Below, piece after piece: positions 1 to 12,411 of a DNA stretch of 12,485 bases. The notes beneath the pieces are model-generated. The model was given only the letters and a program-made list of their open reading frames with translations, was not told the DNA's origin and did not search any database. Every line of letters starts with the position of its first letter. The first letter of the stretch is position 1. The position numbers and the translations under genes were made by a program. The stretch lies in contig CAAEOU010000151.1 of the NCBI GenBank assembly GCA_900757695.1, positions 1-12,485 of the forward strand, read 5' to 3'. Origin of the DNA: an uncultured Oscillospiraceae bacterium (GTDB lineage Bacteria; Bacillota_A; Clostridia; Oscillospirales; Oscillospiraceae).

Positions 1-1
1 A

Positions 2-265
2 AAGAATATTGCAACCGTTCCCGAATATCAAGGCAAAGGCTATGCCAAAGCCTTGATAGATTTTATCGTTAAAGAGTATGCCGACAAATATTCCGTTTTG
101 CAGGTCGGAACGGGCGACAGTCCTCTGACAGTTCCGTTCTATGAAAAGTACGGTTTTGTTCGTTCTCATATCATACCGAACTTTTTTACAGATAATTACG
201 ACCACCCGATATTTGAATGTGGCGTCAGATTGGTGGATATGGTGATTTTTCAAAGAAGCCTATAA
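2..265 (+). CDS. GNAT-family N-acetyltransferase, C-terminal part (cut by window edge)
   Basis: The reading frame is open from the window edge to a TAA at 263-265, so only the last 87 residues are seen and the true start lies outside. The first residues contain VPEYQGKGYAKAL, which fits GNAT motif A (Q-x-x-G-x-G/A), the pyrophosphate-binding loop for acetyl-CoA. About 35 residues later FYEKYGF matches the motif B region common near the end of GNAT domains. The family transfers an acetyl group from acetyl-CoA to an amine. The substrate cannot be deduced here; small molecules, antibiotics and protein N-termini all remain possible. An in-frame TTG at 53 falls inside motif A and is not a credible start. 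A strong intrinsic terminator follows 13 nt after the stop, so this gene ends its own transcription unit and is not cotranscribed with what follows. Confidence 0.85.
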   Translation, partial: KNIATVPEYQGKGYAKALIDFIVKEYADKYSVLQVGTGDSPLTVPFYEKYGFVRSHIIPNFFTDNYDHPIFECGVRLVDMVIFQRSL

Positions 266-278
266 AAGTAATTCATTC

Positions 279-328
279 AAGCCCTTTGAGAGAAGGAAAA
301 TCTTTTCTCAAAGGGCTTTTTTATTTTT
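279..328 (+). terminator. Rho-independent terminator of the GNAT gene
   Basis: An 18-bp stem (279-296 with 301-318, including two G-T wobbles near the loop) closes on an AAAA tetraloop. It is followed directly by a T-rich tract to 328. The outer 13 bp are perfect Watson-Crick pairs. Position and structure are those of an intrinsic terminator for the gene ending at 265. Confidence 0.93.
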
Positions 329-402
329 ACGGATATTCGCAAACTACAATAAAAAGCCGAAACTTCATATACTTTAATCACAGAGGAAGTGGAGGTTTTG
401 AA

Positions 403-577
403 ATGATGCTTGTGACCGCAATGAGCCGTGAAACCATTCTGAGAAGCTACTCAATGTGGATAAGCGTGAGAAGGAAATCGTCGGCGGTGAACCCGATGAG
501 GGCGAAGAACTGCCCGAAAAGAAGCCGAGGAACTTGGAAAGATAGCCGAACCTCTTGACGACCGTTATCATATATGA
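403..577 (+). pseudogene. Small frameshifted gene remnant, unknown product
   Basis: A GGAGG ribosome-binding site (391-395) lies 7 nt before an ATG at 403. The frame begins MMLVTAMSRETIL. It then appears to continue in a second frame from about 441 (KLLNVDKREKEIVGG, then PDEGEELPEK) and in a third from about 521 (AEELGKIAEPLDDRYHI), ending in TGA at 575-577. Each switch is what a single-base deletion would give. Joined, the pieces make a charged protein of about 57 residues with no family I recognise. The coherent acidic/charged composition across the switches and the good start signal argue for a once-real gene. The alternative is chance, or sequencing error hiding an intact gene. The end overlaps the promoter and palindrome of the next gene. 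Confidence 0.4.
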
Positions 578-583
578 TAACAT
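555..583 (+). promoter_or_regulatory. Probable sigma-A promoter of the HTH/HipA-like gene
   Basis: A -35 box TTGACG (555-560) is separated by exactly 17 bp from TAACAT (578-583), a 4-of-6 match to the -10 consensus. A better hexamer, TATAAT, lies at 584-589 but 23 bp from this -35, too far for the usual spacing. An 18-bp palindrome fills most of the spacer. Transcription would start near 590, about 20 nt before the coding start. Confidence 0.5.
564..581. promoter_or_regulatory. Perfect 18-bp palindrome, likely autoregulatory operator
   Basis: GTTATCATATATGATAAC is a perfect 9+9 palindrome between the -35 and -10 elements, overlapping the latter. The gene it precedes encodes an XRE-type HTH fused to a HipA-like kinase. 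Classical hipBA operators are also TATC...GATA-type palindromes in the promoter, bound by the HTH protein. The fit of site, position and product suggests self-repression. Binding itself is inferred. Confidence 0.65.
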
Positions 584-611
584 TATAATGGATCGGAAGG
601 GAGGGTTTTGT

Positions 612-2024
612 ATGACCGAAAAGGAACTGTTGGCGGCAAGACAAAGCATCGTGCAGAAGCTGACGCAGGCAAGACTGGAAAAAGGATTGTCGCAGGAGCA
701 GCTTGCAAAGCGGATCGGAACCCAGCGTTCCAACATCTGCCGCATCGAAAAAGGAACGCAAAACCTCTCCCTTGACCTGATGCTCAAAATCGCAGAAGCG
801 CTTGACAAGGATGTGTCCGTAATGCTTGAGGAAAGGAGCAGCACAATGGAAAAAGAATATAGCCTGCGCCTTTATGATGAAACACTGCTGACCTTCACGC
901 TGGAGGAAAGAGGCATGGAGGGCTTGCAGGCGACAATTCTTCACACCGAAACGGCAAAGCAAAAGCTGTTTCCCCTCGACTTGGAGCTGACAAACGAGGG
1001 CGTTGTGAAGTGGCTGGAACGACGGGTGATTCCGAAGAACCGGCAGTTTGTAGATGAAATCTTAAAGACGCTGGGGCTGAGCGTAAACAACACGAAGGGC
1101 ATCATTGATGTCTGTATGGGGCTGTCCCTCAACGACAGCTATTGGGTCGTCCCCGCTGACTTTGAAGGCAAATATGCCGATTATAACCTCTACGAAAACC
1201 GCTTCTCCGAAGCACTGTCGCTGGTGGCTTATACCGGCGTTGGCGGCAGCCGGGAGGCGTTCTCCCCCTCGCCGGAGCTGACGACCAACGGTATGCTGCG
1301 GAAGGCTTGGAGGTTCGTGGAGGGTGACGGCATCTATCTGTATAAGGGCGGCACGGAGGGGGCTGCGAACACCGGAAACGAGCCGTACAGCGAGTATTAT
1401 GCCTGTCAGATCGCAGACAAGATGGGTATCGGCTGCGTACAGTATGACTTGGAAAACTGGAAAGGTATCCTTGCCTCCAAGTGCCGGCTGTTCACGGATA
1501 TTGATACCTCTTTTGTTCCTATCGGGCGTATTCTCCGCAAGACGACGCTGAAAGCCTGCCTTGATTATTACAAGACCTTGGGCGACGAGTTCTACGAGCA
1601 GCTTTGCAGTATGCTGGTTTTCGATGCCCTGATTTACAACGAGGACAGACACTTCGGCAACTTCGGCTTACTGCGGAACAATCACACGGGCGAAATTATC
1701 GCCCCTGCCCCCATCTTCGATAACGGCTTGTCGCTGTTCAACTATGCAATGCCGGATGATTTCAAGAACCTGCGTGCGTACGCAAAGACCCGTTCCAATC
1801 CCTACCGCATTTCCTATGAGGATGTGTGTAAAGAGGTAATGGGTGCAAAGCAGAAAGCGCAGCTGCGGCGAATGGTGGACTTCAAGTTCACCCGTCATCC
1901 GTCCCTCAATTTGCCGGAGCAGCGGTTGACAGCCATCGAAAAGCAGCTGGTCGAGCGCACAAGAGAGCTGCTCTCCATTCCGGTTCAGAGAAGTACAAAG
2001 CACAAAAACGAGCCGGAAAGATGA
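612..2024 (+). CDS. XRE-family HTH fused to HipA-like serine/threonine kinase
   Basis: This is a 470-residue protein. Residues about 10-75 form a Cro/CI-type helix-turn-helix (GLSQEQLAKRIGTQRSNICRIEKG). From residue 79 the chain resembles HipA-domain kinases: a candidate glycine loop TTNG (224-227), a candidate ATP-binding Lys245 in LYKGG, the catalytic loop NEDRHFGN with Asp345 and Asn350, and a metal-binding motif FDNG with Asp370. HipA kinases (PI3/4-kinase-like fold) phosphorylate targets such as aminoacyl-tRNA synthetases and cause growth arrest or persistence. The HTH partner (HipB) normally represses the operon and binds the toxin. Here antitoxin-like and kinase parts are one chain. 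The ATG at 612 is chosen because GGGAGGG (599-605) lies 6 nt upstream; an in-frame TTG at 555 lies inside the promoter. An internal ATG at 846 with its own AAAGGAG sits at the domain junction. The protein could instead be a kinase-domain transcription factor rather than a toxin; its target is unknown. Confidence 0.85.
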   Translation: MTEKELLAARQSIVQKLTQARLEKGLSQEQLAKRIGTQRSNICRIEKGTQNLSLDLMLKIAEALDKDVSVMLEERSSTMEKEYSLRLYDETLLTFTLEERGMEGLQATILHTETAKQKLFPLDLELTNEGVVKWLERRVIPKNRQFVDEILKTLGLSVNNTKGIIDVCMGLSLNDSYWVVPADFEGKYADYNLYENRFSEALSLVAYTGVGGSREAFSPSPELTTNGMLRKAWRFVEGDGIYLYKGGTEGAANTGNEPYSEYYACQIADKMGIGCVQYDLENWKGILASKCRLFTDIDTSFVPIGRILRKTTLKACLDYYKTLGDEFYEQLCSMLVFDALIYNEDRHFGNFGLLRNNHTGEIIAPAPIFDNGLSLFNYAMPDDFKNLRAYAKTRSNPYRISYEDVCKEVMGAKQKAQLRRMVDFKFTRHPSLNLPEQRLTAIEKQLVERTRELLSIPVQRSTKHKNEPER

Positions 2025-2028
2025 TCCG

Positions 2029-2060
2029 TCTGCGGTATGGGAGTAACCCCATACCGCAGA
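2029..2060 (+). terminator. 13-bp perfect hairpin just after the HipA-like gene, weak terminator candidate
   Basis: Arms 2029-2041 and 2048-2060 pair perfectly around a 6-nt loop, starting 4 nt after the stop codon. There is no T-tract afterwards, so it is not a standard intrinsic terminator. It may act with a factor, block 3' exonucleases, or pause RNA polymerase. Confidence 0.45.
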
Positions 2061-2108
2061 TACTTATCAGCTGCCCATACAGACCGGTATGAGATTTCCG
2101 TAAAAATT

Positions 2109-2138
2109 ACCACCTATGTTCCTAAAACAACCACCTAT
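2109..2138 (+). promoter_or_regulatory. Direct repeat, probable LytTR-domain binding site
   Basis: The 9-mer ACCACCTAT occurs at 2109-2117 and 2130-2138, so repeat starts are 21 bp apart (two helical turns, 12-bp gap). LytTR regulators characteristically bind two direct 9-bp repeats with about 12 bp between them, just upstream of a poor -35 box. The next gene encodes a LytTR protein, so positive autoregulation is the natural reading. Confidence 0.7.
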
Positions 2139-2171
2139 CGAGAATCGGTAGAAATCGGTTCTTGATTTTCC

Positions 2172-2177
2172 TATACT
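2172..2177 (+). promoter_or_regulatory. -10 box of the LytTR/DUF3021 operon
   Basis: TATACT is a 5-of-6 match to the -10 consensus, 33 bp downstream of the second direct repeat. No -35 match is found at 16-18 bp spacing (about 2148-2155), as expected for an activator-dependent promoter. Two AATCGGT heptamers (2143-2149 and 2153-2159), 10 bp apart, cover that region and may be an additional site. Transcription would start near 2184. Confidence 0.6.
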
Positions 2178-2202
2178 GTAACCGTAGCGAGGAGGTGAAT
2201 CG

Positions 2203-2643
2203 ATGCAAATTGAAATCAAGATAGACGAAAAATGCAAAGAGCCAAAAATCATCGTGATGGCGGATAAAATGACCGATGAAGTCAATGCAATCATAAAAAG
2301 ATTGTCAGACGAGCAACCGCAGGTCATTGCCGGATTCAGGGAGGATGTGGTCGAGGTTCTGGAACCGTCTGAGATCTACCGTGTTTTTGCCGAATCAGGT
2401 AAAGTGTTTGCCGAGACAAATCACGGCGAGTATGCGCTTCGTCTGAGGCTATACGAGGCAGAACAACGGCTTGACAGCAAAACTTTTGTCCGAATATCAA
2501 ACTCCGATATTATCAATCTGAGAAAGGTCAAGAGCTTTGATTTGAGCTTTGCCGGGACAATTTGCATCACGCTTTCAAACGATACGGTTACTTATGTTTC
2601 ACGGCGATCCGTCGCCAAAATCAAACAACTGTTAGGAATGTGA
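2203..2643 (+). CDS. LytTR-domain DNA-binding response regulator without receiver domain
   Basis: This is a 146-residue cytoplasmic transcription factor. Residues about 46-145 fit a LytTR DNA-binding domain: beta strands around VEVLEPSEIYRVFAESGKV, then a segment ending FVRISNSDIINLRKVKSF and the YVSRRSVAKIKQLLG end that is typical of these proteins. The N-terminal 45 residues (EIKIDEKCKEPKIIVMADKM) match the short lead-in seen in stand-alone LytTR regulators; there is no phospho-receiver domain. The ATG at 2203 follows AGGAGGTGA (2190-2198). The next gene, a four-helix membrane protein, starts 10 nt after this stop. Such LytTR/membrane-inhibitor pairs (LytTR regulatory systems, such as HdrRM and BrsRM of Streptococcus mutans) keep the regulator inactive at the membrane until a signal arrives. 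The direct repeats upstream suggest it controls its own promoter. Other targets are unknown. Confidence 0.88.
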   Translation: MQIEIKIDEKCKEPKIIVMADKMTDEVNAIIKRLSDEQPQVIAGFREDVVEVLEPSEIYRVFAESGKVFAETNHGEYALRLRLYEAEQRLDSKTFVRISNSDIINLRKVKSFDLSFAGTICITLSNDTVTYVSRRSVAKIKQLLGM

Positions 2644-2653
2644 GGTGGCAGAG

Positions 2654-3118
2654 ATGAAGAAAAAACTGATTGGACGAGGACTACTTGGTTTCCCTGTTGG
2701 CATTGCAATCGGATATGTGATTACGGTGATTATCTCAATCTGCATTGGGGATGGTTTCTTCCATCCGGTCAATCCAGAGCTTGTGAATAAAATGGGGAGC
2801 GAATTAAATGCGATTCTCATTCAAACCGGTCTGAGCGGAATAATGGGCACAGGCTTTGCAATGGCTTCGGTTATTTGGGAAATTGATTCGTGGAGTCTTG
2901 CAAAGCAAAGCGGGGTTTATTTTGCAATTGCTTGCGTGATTATGTTCCCCATCTCTTATTTTGCCAACTGGATGCCCCATTCGACCGCTGGAATTCTGTC
3001 TTATGTAGGCATATTCGTAGCGATCTTCCTCGCTGCTTGGGCAGCTCAGTATTCTGTGTGGAAAAGGAAGATTAAAAAAATGAACGAAGGCATTAAGGAT
3101 AATAACGATATGAATTGA
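2654..3118 (+). CDS. DUF3021-family four-helix membrane protein, probable LytTR partner
   Basis: This is a 154-residue integral membrane protein. Hydrophobic segments appear at about residues 9-31 (LLGFPVGIAIGYVITVIISI), 52-75, 85-104 (YFAIACVIMFPISYF) and 112-133 (ILSYVGIFVAIFLAAWAAQY), followed by a basic, charged tail (WKRKIKKMNEG). Length, four helices and pairing with a LytTR gene fit DUF3021. I choose the ATG at 2654 because AGGTGG (2643-2648) stands 5 nt before it; a GTG at 2645 in the same frame lacks a good site. Its ribosome-binding site overlaps the LytTR stop, suggesting translational coupling. In analogous pairs the membrane protein restrains the regulator; this is inferred here. 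No terminator is visible after it. Confidence 0.83.
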   Translation: MKKKLIGRGLLGFPVGIAIGYVITVIISICIGDGFFHPVNPELVNKMGSELNAILIQTGLSGIMGTGFAMASVIWEIDSWSLAKQSGVYFAIACVIMFPISYFANWMPHSTAGILSYVGIFVAIFLAAWAAQYSVWKRKIKKMNEGIKDNNDMN

Positions 3119-3366
3119 TCCCGCCGCTTTGCATCCTGCGCTTTGCTTTAACATTCGAGAAGGTTCATATTCTCGGCTTCAAGCAGCCATTCTGCGAGCC
3201 GCTGTTTTCCAACCGAGGAGGACTTCGAATGGATCACAGTATGTCAGACCATGCTGAAATGTCTGAAATATACATGTTTATTATATGTGATGCAGGCTTG
3301 ATTTACAAAGGGGGTCTTTACAGTTCCTGCATTATGGGGGACGCAAAACAAGAAGGAGCAGATAGC
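3119..3366 (+). other. 248-bp spacer between the LytTR cassette and ybaK-like gene
   Basis: No convincing gene is seen. It contains a small inverted repeat (3156-3161 with 3170-3175, 8-nt loop), a strong GAGGAGG (3215-3221) 7 nt before an ATG at 3229 that is in frame with the downstream gene, and an AT-rich patch with TATTAT (3279-3284) that could be a -10 box but has no matched -35. Short translations in different frames around 3180-3300 look protein-like but do not join into a recognised gene. Confidence 0.4.
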
Positions 3367-3861
3367 ATGTCGATTGAAAAAGCAAAAGCATATTTGGAGG
3401 AAAAGGGCCTGCTGGAACACGTCATCGAGCTGGAGGCGTCTACCGCAACGGTGGAGGATGCTGCCAGGGCTCTGGGCGTTGCACCGGGCATGATCGCCAA
3501 AACCATGTCCTTTTTACAGGGCGAGCAGCCGGTATTGATCCTGATAGAGGGGACGGCCAAGGTGGACAATCGGAAATACAAGGACACCTTTCATACCAAG
3601 GTGAAAATGATCCCCTTCGATCAGGTGGAGCAGTGGATTGGCCATGCGCCCGGGGGCGTATGCCCCTTTGGCGTCAAGGACGGGGTGGAGGTCTATCTGG
3701 ATGAGAGCCTTCGGCAGTTTGAAACGGTTTATCCGGCGGCCGGAAATGACCACAGTGCAGTCAGGCTGACGATCCCGGAGCTGGAACAGGCGGCGGGCGC
3801 CCGGGGCTGGGTGGATGTCTGCCGGGCCCAGACGGAACCGGCGGCGGATGCGGCGAAATAG
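3367..3861 (+). CDS. YbaK/ProXp-family aminoacyl-tRNA deacylase
   Basis: This is a 164-residue protein of the YbaK/aminoacyl-tRNA deacylase family, which clears mischarged tRNAs in trans, classically Cys- or Ala-tRNA(Pro). Family marks are visible: the conserved lysine in AKTMSF (Lys45), a central VLILIEGTAKVDNRKYK strand region, and GGVCPFGV (about 96-103), matching the GxxxP loop at the substrate pocket. The C-terminal end (VDVCRAQTEPAADAAK) is a short non-conserved tail. The ATG at 3367 has AAGGAG (3353-3358) 8 nt upstream and gives the family's usual length. The frame stays open upstream and another well-placed start exists at 3229, which would add 46 residues without family similarity. 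The gene runs in the same direction as rpoB and ends 6 nt before a strong hairpin. Which amino acid it removes cannot be told from the sequence alone. Confidence 0.87.
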   Translation: MSIEKAKAYLEEKGLLEHVIELEASTATVEDAARALGVAPGMIAKTMSFLQGEQPVLILIEGTAKVDNRKYKDTFHTKVKMIPFDQVEQWIGHAPGGVCPFGVKDGVEVYLDESLRQFETVYPAAGNDHSAVRLTIPELEQAAGARGWVDVCRAQTEPAADAAK

Positions 3862-3866
3862 AGAAA

Positions 3867-3900
3867 ATCCCGGGAGGCGGCAGAGACCGCTTCCCGGGAT
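3867..3900. terminator. GC-rich 14-bp hairpin after the ybaK-like gene
   Basis: Arms 3867-3880 and 3887-3900 pair over 14 bp with one G-T wobble and a 6-nt loop. On the + strand no T-run follows; on the - strand the stem is followed by TTTTC. It probably limits readthrough toward the rpoB promoter, though it lacks a classical tail in that direction. Confidence 0.55.
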
Positions 3901-3943
3901 CATGCGTATTGCACCGCTGCGGGGTGAAAAAATGTATAAAAAG

Positions 3944-3978
3944 ACCGCAAACCCTTGACAAATAAGGCGGTTTGCGGT
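3944..3978. repeat. 10-bp perfect inverted repeat enclosing the rpoB -35 box
   Basis: ACCGCAAACC (3944-3953) and its exact reverse complement GGTTTGCGGT (3969-3978) flank a 15-bp centre that contains TTGACA. The right arm ends on the first base of the -10 hexamer. The layout is that of an operator for a dimeric protein; no regulator is known to me for it. Confidence 0.6.
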
Positions 3979-3983
3979 AATAT
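3955..3983 (+). promoter_or_regulatory. Main rpoBC promoter
   Basis: A perfect -35 box TTGACA (3955-3960) is followed after exactly 17 bp by TAATAT (3978-3983). Transcription should begin near 3990, leaving a leader of about 170 nt before rpoB. The strength of the -35 fits a gene needed at high level. Confidence 0.82.
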
Positions 3984-4093
3984 AACTATCTAGTGTGCAA
4001 ATCTGCATGATGAGGCACACCAATGGATTGTGTAGTTATCTTACCACAAGATCCCCGCTTCATCAAGCAGTAAAATGAAAATAAAACAACTGA

Positions 4094-4138
4094 GCCGGGC
4101 GTATTAAGATAGGCCCGGCGATTTTCCCGGCTTCCGGG
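4094..4138 (+). promoter_or_regulatory. Competing hairpins in the rpoB leader, attenuator candidate
   Basis: Four GC-rich segments can pair in alternative ways: A 4094-4100 with B 4113-4119 (7 bp, 12-nt loop, then GATTTT, terminator-like); C 4126-4130 with D 4134-4138; A 4094-4099 with C 4126-4131; and B 4114-4118 with D. The A:B form resembles a weak intrinsic terminator and the others would exclude it. The structure ends 3 nt before the purine-rich AGAAAGG upstream of rpoB. Regulation is inferred only. Confidence 0.45.
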
Positions 4139-4162
4139 TAAGAAAGGTCGTGTGATGTTCCT

Positions 4163-7864
<3,702 letters not shown>

Positions 7865-7881
7865 GAGAGGGGAGTGAAACC

Positions 7882-11439
<3,558 letters not shown>

Positions 11440-11444
11440 TGTGC

Positions 11445-11476
11445 AAACTGCCGCAGCTCAGGCTGCGGCAGTTTTT
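11445..11476 (+). terminator. Intrinsic terminator of the rpoBC operon
   Basis: A perfect 12-bp stem (11446-11457 with 11462-11473, one further A-T pair possible) has a TCAG loop and runs into TTTTT. It starts 6 nt after the rpoC stop and separates rpoBC from the downstream ribosomal genes. Confidence 0.95.
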
Positions 11477-11561
11477 GACGGATTTGGAGAAAGTGCCGAA
11501 AAAGCGGCGGCTGTCGACAGAAATATTTACCCGTATATTCAAAATAATATGCATAAAACGG

Positions 11562-11590
11562 TTGACGGAAGGGCATACTTTTGATATAAT
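11562..11590 (+). promoter_or_regulatory. Promoter of the L7Ae-like/rpsL operon
   Basis: TTGACG (11562-11567) and a perfect TATAAT (11585-11590) are 17 bp apart, in an AT-rich setting. Transcription is expected near 11597, giving a leader of about 45 nt. Together with the terminator upstream this makes an independent unit for the str-type ribosomal genes. Confidence 0.9.
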
Positions 11591-11643
11591 TTATCTGTTT
11601 GGCAAAGGCCTAATTATGCCCAGAGACGGAAGGAGGCGGCCCA

Positions 11644-11889
11644 ATGCTCACAGAACTTGCTGCCCACAATAAGGTTGTGGGAGTCAAACAGCTGAAAAAA
11701 GCACTGCGGGATGGCGCTGCACAAAAGGTCTTCGTGGCAGAGGACGCCGATCCAAAGCTCACCGATCCCATCTGTGAAAGCTGCCGCGGGGCAGCTGTGC
11801 CGGTGGAAATGGTTCCGACCATGGCAGAGCTTGGAAAGGCCTGCGGCATTGAAGTCGGAGCGGCTGTGGCTGCGCTGCTTCGTGCCTGA
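11644..11889 (+). CDS. L7Ae/L30e/S12e-family RNA-binding protein (YbxF-like)
   Basis: This is an 81-residue protein whose start ([35 protein letters not shown]) is the L7Ae fold's RNA-binding helix and first strands, and whose end ([23 protein letters not shown]) is the usual closing helix block. Members such as B. subtilis YbxF bind kink-turn RNA and associate with ribosomes; their exact cellular role is not settled. Size and place between rpoC and rpsL are the same as for YbxF, which supports orthology. The ATG at 11644 has AGGAGG (11631-11636) 7 nt upstream. rpsL follows 65 nt after the stop with no terminator between them, so both are probably on one transcript. No kink-turn consensus was found in the nearby untranslated segments. 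Confidence 0.9.
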   Translation: MLTELAAHNKVVGVKQLKKALRDGAAQKVFVAEDADPKLTDPICESCRGAAVPVEMVPTMAELGKACGIEVGAAVAALLRA

Positions 11890-11954
11890 TTGTCGGTCCC
11901 AACAGACATCTTGTCTGGGATAAATACATTACCATCCGAGAAAGGAGGAAAAAC

Positions 11955-12380
11955 ATGCCTACTTTTAACCAGCTTGTCAGAAAGGGCAGAAAGGAAATCA
12001 CCTTTAAGTCCACCGCTCCTGCTCTGCAGAAGGGTCTGAACACTCTGAAGAACGTTCCTACGGATCTTGCTTCCCCTCAGAAGAGAGGCGTGTGCACCGC
12101 AGTTCGTACCACCACTCCCAAGAAGCCTAACTCTGCGCTTCGTAAGATTGCCCGTGTACGTCTGACCAACGGCTATGAGGTTTCTGCCTACATCCCCGGT
12201 GTTGGCCACAACCTGCAGGAGCACTCCGTGGTTCTGATCCGCGGCGGTCGTGTTAAGGATCTGCCTGGTGTTCGTTACCACATCATCCGTGGTACTCTGG
12301 ATACTCAGGGCGTTCAGGGTCGTATGCAGTCCCGTTCCAAGTACGGCGCCAAGCGGCCCAAGGCTGGCAAGAAGAAGTAA
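11955..12380 (+). CDS. rpsL: 30S ribosomal protein S12
   Basis: This is a 141-residue S12, about the B. subtilis length (about 138) and longer than the 124 of E. coli because of an insertion near residues 15-35, typical of Firmicutes. S12 sits at the decoding centre of the small subunit. [12 protein letters not shown] carries Lys56 (E. coli Lys42/43) and [13 protein letters not shown] carries Lys101 (E. coli Lys87/88). Both streptomycin-resistance positions are the sensitive wild type. Asp102 is the residue that can be methylthiolated in some bacteria. The ATG at 11955 follows AAAGGAGG (11941-11948) after 6 nt. The lysine-rich end (KRPKAGKKK) is normal. rpsG, fusA and tuf usually come next, beyond the window edge. 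Confidence 0.98.
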   Translation: MPTFNQLVRKGRKEITFKSTAPALQKGLNTLKNVPTDLASPQKRGVCTAVRTTTPKKPNSALRKIARVRLTNGYEVSAYIPGVGHNLQEHSVVLIRGGRVKDLPGVRYHIIRGTLDTQGVQGRMQSRSKYGAKRPKAGKKK

Positions 12381-12411
12381 TTCTTCTCCCAACCAACTTT
12401 TACAATGCATT

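Noticed and set aside
217..558. A 113-codon + strand frame crossing the GNAT end and the first terminator
   Set aside because: It spans a strong terminator hairpin. Only the part from 403 with its own ribosome-binding site is plausible, and that is listed as a frameshifted remnant.
555..2024. TTG at 555 as start of the HTH/HipA-like gene
   Set aside because: The TTG is the first part of the -35 box and has no ribosome-binding site; ATG 612 has GGGAGGG at proper distance and begins the HTH family N-terminus.
1..3120. An integrative element, CRISPR array or phage region
   Set aside because: No integrase, transposase, relaxase, terminal repeats or regularly spaced repeats are seen; only the gene types and composition hint at mobility.
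3982..4039. ATAACTA / TAGTTAT and GTGTGC / GCACAC inverted repeats at the start of the rpoB leader
   Set aside because: The outer arm begins before the predicted transcription start and the stems are short with large loops, so no functional structure can be argued.
11897..11920. Hairpin with a 3-nt bulge between the L7Ae-like gene and rpsL, considered as a kink-turn
   Set aside because: The stem and bulge exist (11903-11908 with 11912-11917, bulge at 11900-11902), but the tandem G-A pairs that define a kink-turn are absent. It is too small to claim more.
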